DNA from: Apodemus sylvaticus
Taxonomy: Eukaryota > Chordata > Mammalia > Rodentia > Muridae
Direction: 5' to 3'
Length of the DNA: 64,000 nucleotides
Assembly: GCF_947179515.1 (NCBI RefSeq)
Contig: NC_067476.1
Span: 55,568,074-55,632,073, forward strand
Both the position numbers and the translations under genes were made by a program. Position 1 is the stretch's first letter; every line of letters begins with the position of its first letter. Positions 58,588-64,000 of the stretch are shown here, piece by piece. The notes under the pieces were generated by a model. That model was not told the DNA's origin. It saw only the letters and a list, made by a program, of their open reading frames with translations, and did not search any database.

Positions 58588-58765
58588 TGTGATATGAATT
58601 GGCTAGGAGGTATCCCTGAAAGGCTCATGTGTTTAAGGCTTGGCCTCCGGTTGATGGATCTGGTCTTGAGAGGTGACTGGCTCACAAGGGCTCTGTTGTA
58701 AACTGTGTATTAATTCACTGATAGGTTCATGGTTTGATGGCACTATTGAGGTGACCGAGACTGCC
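58588..58765 (+). mobile_element. MaLR LTR fragment (inverted copy B)
   Basis: The segment 58588-58750 is the reverse complement of 57579-57740 with about five substitutions and one inserted base. Beyond 58750 the match to copy A stops (possibly after a deletion), so this is only the 5' part of the LTR. It lacks the LTR 3' end and shows no obvious target-site duplication. Confidence 0.9.
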
Positions 58766-58770
58766 AGCTA

Positions 58771-60048
58771 CAGCTACATTCTGTTAAAATGTATGACTCT
58801 GTAAATCCAAGCTGGAAATATTGAGATTCCTATTGGCTATGGCAGACAGTAACTTTCTTATTCACCCTCTTTTCTTTGCCTCTCCATGGACGTTACAGTT
58901 GTTTCTTACCACTCACCTCAGCCTGCGCATCACGCTCTCCCGTGTAAGACATGAAGGGGACTGGGAAAGACGATGACCTAGGCTATTGAGCTAGCATCTG
59001 AGCTGGATCCGGGATGGCCCACTCGTTATCCGTACTCTGTCCATTATCTCATTTTGCTCCCAGAGCTATGTGGCTTTGTGTCAGTTTCCCCACAGATACT
59101 GGACTGATTGGGGGGGGGGGGGACTCAGGGAGGAAATTGGCTCTTAGGCTTTCTTTTCTCCTGGCCTGAGAGCATCAAACATAGGGCCTACCCCTTCAAT
59201 AAGAGGAGTCAGGCAACAATTATTTATTGCAAAAGTAAATGGCTGATTGACTAGGTGGAAAAACTGCTTCTCTTCATTAGCAGTGAATCTTTCACTCAAG
59301 CCCCTTCTGTGGGAAAATTTTAATGGGATGTTGTGACTCACAGTGTTGTAAATATCACTGTTCTCCTGGGCTGTGTTTGCTCATTACATTGAGATTGTAG
59401 TACCGTTTACTCTTCCGTTGCAGGGGTTTCCCAGAGACAGCCAGAACCCTGTAGACAACCACAATTTCAGCATTGATAAGCCAGTGAAAATTTAAAATCT
59501 GTAGATGGTATCCACCGAAATGATGGGAAAAAAAACAGCAGATAGAATTAAGCATTGTATGCCAGGGGAGGGTACGGAACAACACACTCCTCATTGTTCC
59601 AGAGAGGGGCTCCGGAGTTGAGTGGACCTGACTCACTTTCCACATATGGGTCATGGAATACTAGAGACTGTTTTTGCAGAACTGATATCTCAAAGTCATT
59701 CATAGGTAGGTCTTGGGTTTTCTATAAAATATCATCATCTGAAAAGAAGGGGTATTCTCGCAGTTAGAAAAGCATCCGGGTATATTCACAGCTGCTCTTG
59801 TCTCCCCTGCCCTCTTCTACCTTTTCTCTCTCTCTTTTCCTTTCTCTCCTTTCTTCCTGTTTCTTTCCTTCCCTTTCTACATATACTCATTTCTCTTTTC
59901 TCCAAGTGTGTGTCTGTAGTATTTGTGTGTGTTGCTTTGTATGTGTTATATATGTGCACTTGTATGTACTAGTGCATGCACTGGTGTGAACACACCAAGG
60001 CATGGGCAGGATATTAGGTGTCCTACTCTGTTTTCCTCCTTATTCCTC
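58771..60048. other. Single-copy sequence with G homopolymer
   Basis: A run of 13 G lies at 59110-59122, and a pyrimidine-rich tract at 59798-59905. The segment 59330-59560 has unique AT-rich sequence. No gene recognised. Confidence 0.5.
59110..59122. repeat. Poly(G) run
   Basis: Thirteen consecutive G on the plus strand. Confidence 0.9.
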
Positions 60049-60253
60049 TGAAAGAGAGTCTTTCGCAGAAACCGGAGCCAGGCTGGAGACCAGCAAACTC
60101 TCTTAATGCTTCTGTCTCCATCCCACCACGCAGCACTTGGGTTGCAGAGCTGTGAGTGGTCACATCCAGCTTTATGTGTGTGCTGAGCTTTCAAACTCAG
60201 GTATCATGCTTGCATGGCAAGTTCCCTCACCAGTGAGCCACTTCTTCAGTCTT
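60049..60253 (-). mobile_element. B4-family SINE, antisense
   Basis: The order gaaagagagtctttcgcaga, then ggagccaggctggagaccag, then agcacttgggttgcagagct, then ggtatcatgcttgcatggca, then ccagtgagccacttcttcag follows the same antisense B4 plan as the copy at 56006, but with more divergence. Confidence 0.65.
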
Positions 60254-62039
60254 GATCCACTACTCTGAACAACGGCATACAATTGGCAGTCTTGTCATTG
60301 ATGTTACGGGCCTGTGACTTTTCATTCAGAAGTGACAGTGTAGTGACATATGTTGGCGATGTTTTCTTCCAGTAGGCCTGGACCATCTGCAGGAATACAC
60401 AGTAGAGGAGACAATTTGCCCAGCATCATCAAGTCAATTTCATGGATCTTGACAGTAGAAATTGGACCAGTTAGACTTTTGAGCCATGTACATACAGTGA
60501 CTGCATTGTCTCTGTGGATTCATCAACAAACACATCACCAAAGACCCTGGTAGTGTCTCATGTTTCTCTTTCTCATTCTACCCTGTTCCACCCTTTCCCC
60601 CAAGTACTGCCATGCACTCCAGGGAGGCCCTAAGGAATGCCCCATTTCCTTACACACCAGCTACTTCAGGCAATCCCACTCCTCCTGTTCTCAGCCCTTT
60701 CCCTCAGGGCAGGCTAGTGGAAAAGCTCACAGTAGCAACCTGATGGGGCCATATTGGGAATGCACCGTTGATAACAAAGACCTCTCCTAGTCTCCCATGT
60801 CTTCAAGAGCCAGAATAGGCGCTCTGATTCTTCTCATCTGCATCTCTCCATTTGCCTCCTACCTCAAACAACTGGAGAAATCACCAACAACAACACTCTC
60901 CCCTTACTCTAAAAAGAAAAACTGCCAATGAACGTGATTCAGATTTAGATGGAGATAGTTACGAAAGAATCCTCACTGTTCTATTTCATTCTATAAGCAG
61001 CCACATTCCAACCTGTGCTCAGAAGGAGAATCTTAGTGTTATAGAAAATATGACATTGTCTCCCCATGGCAGACAGAAGCACACTTGTAGGTTCTTCAGG
61101 TGCCACACCTACTAACAGCTCACCAGGCAAAGCAAGTCATGTAACTATGCCCAGCATCAGTGGAGGAGGAAAATATATACTCCAAAAACAGATAAAGGGA
61201 CTGGAGTTGAGGAAGGATAGGGAGTGAATATTTGAGAGTCAGTAATGTGCTACAAAGCTCAAATCTAAACTTTCATGCTTGGAAAACATGCTTCAGATGT
61301 AATCAAGATTGTGTCAAAGACTGGCTGCTTTGACATGTTTGTGTGGAAGGATTACATCCATGCCTTGCATTGTGAGACCATGTGTACAAATATCTTACAT
61401 CAAAGCATTACTACTTGGTTTCTTGGTCGGCTCCCAGATGACTGCATTTGAAACAGTTATGATTTGCTCAGTGAGAGATTCCTGGTTTCCAGACAACTCA
61501 CACTCATTCTTAAAGGAATGATGCCTACTTGTCTCGCCTTGTGTTCTCGAGTCTGGATTGCCCTGAGATCCTCTTTCCTTATCCCCTCCTATGCATCTCT
61601 GTCCAAAATTCTCTCTGCATCCCAAAGTATTTTTGGAGACGTCTCTAATGGCTTTGTAAACCTAAAGGAAGGAAGACACATAGATACCCTTCTTCGTGAG
61701 TTGTACTTCTCCTAGCAGAAGTTTTACATGTATGTGCTATGCATGCCTGTGTATGTTTTGTGATGTATGTATTTCTAGTGGTGGGGCATGGGTTAACTGA
61801 CACTGGATGATCCACACCATGTATGTATGCCCTTTGGGGTGGGAAGGAACACAGCAATATGTGGGGGCCCTTTTGTCTATTTTCTGCACTGCCTTGGATC
61901 TGAAATAGTCATATAGAAATGTTCTTTGGTGGGGACAATGACATTGCTTTTAGCCACATGTTTAATTCTTGAAAGTCAATATTTGCAGAACACATAGGCA
62001 CAGCATGATACTGCCTTGGAGTTGTTGATTAATCCCTTT

Positions 62040-62420
62040 CTGAAGCTCCCCCCTTGTAAGTTTCCTTTCTATTTTCAGCTCGTCATTAGCCCCGTAATGG
62101 GGTGTGTGCCTGTTTGCATGAGCACATTACCATATTTCCCCAAAGTCTGCTAAGAACTACAATGAGCCTTTACTCTGGGTTAGTCATGTATTCCTCCTGG
62201 TTCCCATCCTGTTCCACAATTAGTAAGCATGGCCGGGAATGACCTAACTTAGTTTTCTTGGGAAGTAAATACCCGAAAGAAGTAAATAGGAAGCCGGTGT
62301 GCTTTCTGAGACATTGCCGAACGAGTAATGTATCACCGTGAACTATATAATCGGGTTATTTGATACCATTTTCATATACAAAGCAAGGAGGTTCGGGGAT
62401 ACATGGAATGCAAATTAGCA
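62040..62420. promoter_or_regulatory. Candidate conserved noncoding element
   Basis: Unique sequence with gtcattagccccgtaatgg (62084-62102, ATTA and TAAT facing each other), retained CpGs (ggccggg near 62231, aaccgaa-like ggccga words, tgccgaacgag near 62315, caccgtgaac near 62335) and catgagcacattacc. Compositional evidence only. Confidence 0.28.
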
Positions 62421-63219
62421 TCACTATGTGAACTGGTGGAGCCACAGATAATACTTGGGATTCCCAGCCTGAGCAAAGGTTGCTCATCAGGAATCTTCCA
62501 TTGATTCACTTCTTCTTTACCCTATCATAGCTTTAAGATAACAACAAATAGAATTAGGAAAATATCTGAAAAGCTAACTTTACAAGAGAAAAAGAAAAGA
62601 CTTCCCAGCCTCCACACCACTTCCCATTCCTCCTTTTTAGAGGTGTAAACAAATTTTAATCACAAATCTACTGGGCCATTGATTTTTTTTCCCAACCCAC
62701 CCACTGCAATATGGTATCATTTTCATTTTTCTGTTTATGTGATTGCTTGTGTAGCCTGCAGACTTTCTGAGTCATGTTAACATTACCTTCTTTCAAATAT
62801 TAGGGCTTTGCTCAATTTTATTTTCATCTTCAAAACTATAGTGTCTGAGAGTCTTAACTTGGGATCATTAAGTGCCCAGAAATTAGCTGAGTAATAGCAC
62901 TTGGGACAATTATAGCCTCTTGCAAAGCCAAAAAGGATTTTGAGTCAAGGTCAATCAGTAAGTCTTGTGGTAAATGCAAATTCCATTAAGTTTTATAAAA
63001 ACCCGTTTGTTGGGCATGATACAAAAAAAGAGAAAAGATTGCAAAAACCATTAGAGAAGCCTAGAAGGCACACAGATTTCTCTGGGCAGAGGTCTTCATC
63101 AGATCTCCGCCTGTTACCGGAAGCCAAAGCAACAAATGTCCCTTGACTCTTGAGCCCTCTTCCTCCCAGCCCAGCACATGAAGCCCACAGGCCCACAGCA
63201 GGCCTATTTCTTCTGTGCC

Positions 63220-63480
63220 AGCAAATCTGCTAATGTCCCCAGCAGCTTCCTTTACAGCCGTGTGATCATCTGTGTATTATTAACTAACCACAAATTAAAG
63301 TCATTACTTGGTGCTTAATTTTATGTAACATTTCTTTGTAATGTGTACAAAAGAAATTTATTTTTAACAGGAGTTTGGTAAATAGCATGTGCCATGATTA
63401 ATTAGACAATATAATGGGTCTGCGGATTTGAAATTAAATTCAGTACAACACTTTTCTTAAAAAACAGTTTCTAAAGTGAC
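63220..63480. promoter_or_regulatory. Candidate conserved noncoding element
   Basis: Unique AT-rich sequence with gtattattaactaaccaca (a RUNX-like aaccaca) near 63274, gcttaattttatg near 63313, and tgattaattagac near 63396. Clustered homeobox-type TAAT words are frequent. Function not shown. Confidence 0.28.
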
Positions 63481-63504
63481 ATTTCAAGGTGTACAAGTCT
63501 TCAA

Positions 63505-63602
63505 AAGGGAAGAAGTGGGAAAATAGGAGGAAGAAGAGGAAGAGGAAAAGGAAGAGAAGGGGAGGAAGAACAGGCAGAGAAGGGGAAAGGAGAGGGAGGG
63601 GG
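63505..63602. repeat. Purine-rich tract
   Basis: An A/G-rich stretch on the plus strand with gga/gaa units and a few interruptions; it is less regular than the tract at 52340. Confidence 0.85.
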
Positions 63603-63807
63603 CCCTTCACTGATAACCCCAAGGCCTGTGTCATACTTACTTTGTTGGACTCTAGGCCATTAGAGGACTCATTTGTCTTAAATGTGTAGGCATTCTACAA
63701 AACAGACCGTGCAGACGACTAACATAAAGTTGGGTGGGGAGAGAGGTGGGGAGTTCTGGGAGGAGTTAGTAGAGGAGGAAAGCATGATCAAAATATAACA
63801 TATGAAA

Positions 63808-63945
63808 AATTAAATATATTATATATAAGTGTATATTAAATATATATGTATATATACATTCATATATATTCACATATATACATATATACGTGTATATATT
63901 ACATATATATTCACATATATATACATATATGTATATATATATTAG
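63808..63945. repeat. TA/TACA-rich simple repeat
   Basis: Imperfect tatata and catata units over about 140 bases, with several self-complementary stretches. The Tyr/Ile-rich minus-strand frame across it is not coding. Confidence 0.95.
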
Positions 63946-64000
63946 TTTAAAAGGCTGTTTAAAATCCATTTTATAGCAAGAATGAGTACCCATGAATAAA

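Larger units (their letters stand above)
60254..63504. other. Single-copy noncoding sequence
   Basis: More than 3 kb with no repeat family recognised. Frames at 61309-61521 and 61395-61625 overlap on opposite strands. AT-rich candidate elements are listed separately. Confidence 0.5.

Overview
The window looks like noncoding DNA from a rodent chromosome, most probably mouse (genus Mus). It holds rodent SINEs (B1, B2, B3, B4 and ID types), rodent L1 (LINE-1) fragments, rodent MaLR-type solo LTRs, a rodent hAT DNA transposon, ancient mammalian MIR and L2 remnants, and many long pure microsatellites. The youngest B1 (40854-41012) carries a body variant I associate with Mus rather than rat.

I found no protein-coding gene, exon, tRNA, rRNA or other RNA gene. 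Every open reading frame is short, lacks a recognisable domain, lies in a repeat, or is no longer than chance allows in 64 kb. The reading that fits best is an intron or a gene desert. There are no CRISPR arrays, operons or bacterial features.

Layout. 1-10 kb: single-copy sequence with an L2 remnant, two B1s and three LTR-like blocks. 10-13.5 kb: mostly single-copy, enhancer-like. 13.5-20.6 kb: microsatellites, B3, ID and MIR copies, and two L1 3' ends, one with clear target-site duplications. 20.6-24.4 kb: single-copy, with a good conserved-element candidate near 22.9-23.3 kb. 24.4-28.7 kb: a dense block with a MaLR LTR, a B2, an L1 ORF1/ORF2 fragment, an AT-rich tandem array of roughly 158 bp, a GAAA tract, B1 and B3. 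28.7-36.5 kb: mostly single-copy, with an old L1 piece and an enhancer-like stretch near 32.6-33.8 kb. 36.5-47.4 kb: SINEs, microsatellites, three LTRs and a hAT element. 47.4-54.3 kb: single-copy, with an L1 carrying an internal inversion at 50.8-51.5 kb and a 270-bp purine tract at 52.3 kb. 54.3-60.3 kb: an ancient MaLR LTR, two B4 SINEs, a MIR/L2 cluster, and two inverted LTR copies. 60.3-64 kb: single-copy with AT-rich candidate elements and a TA-rich end.

The observations most worth a second look are the higher-order AT-rich tandem array (26431-27258), the inverted pair of nearly identical LTR segments (57579-57740 and 58588-58750), and the L1 with a twin-priming structure inside matching target-site duplications (50803-51478). 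I did not find a new gene system. All repeat names come from remembered family features and should be confirmed with a repeat-masking run.
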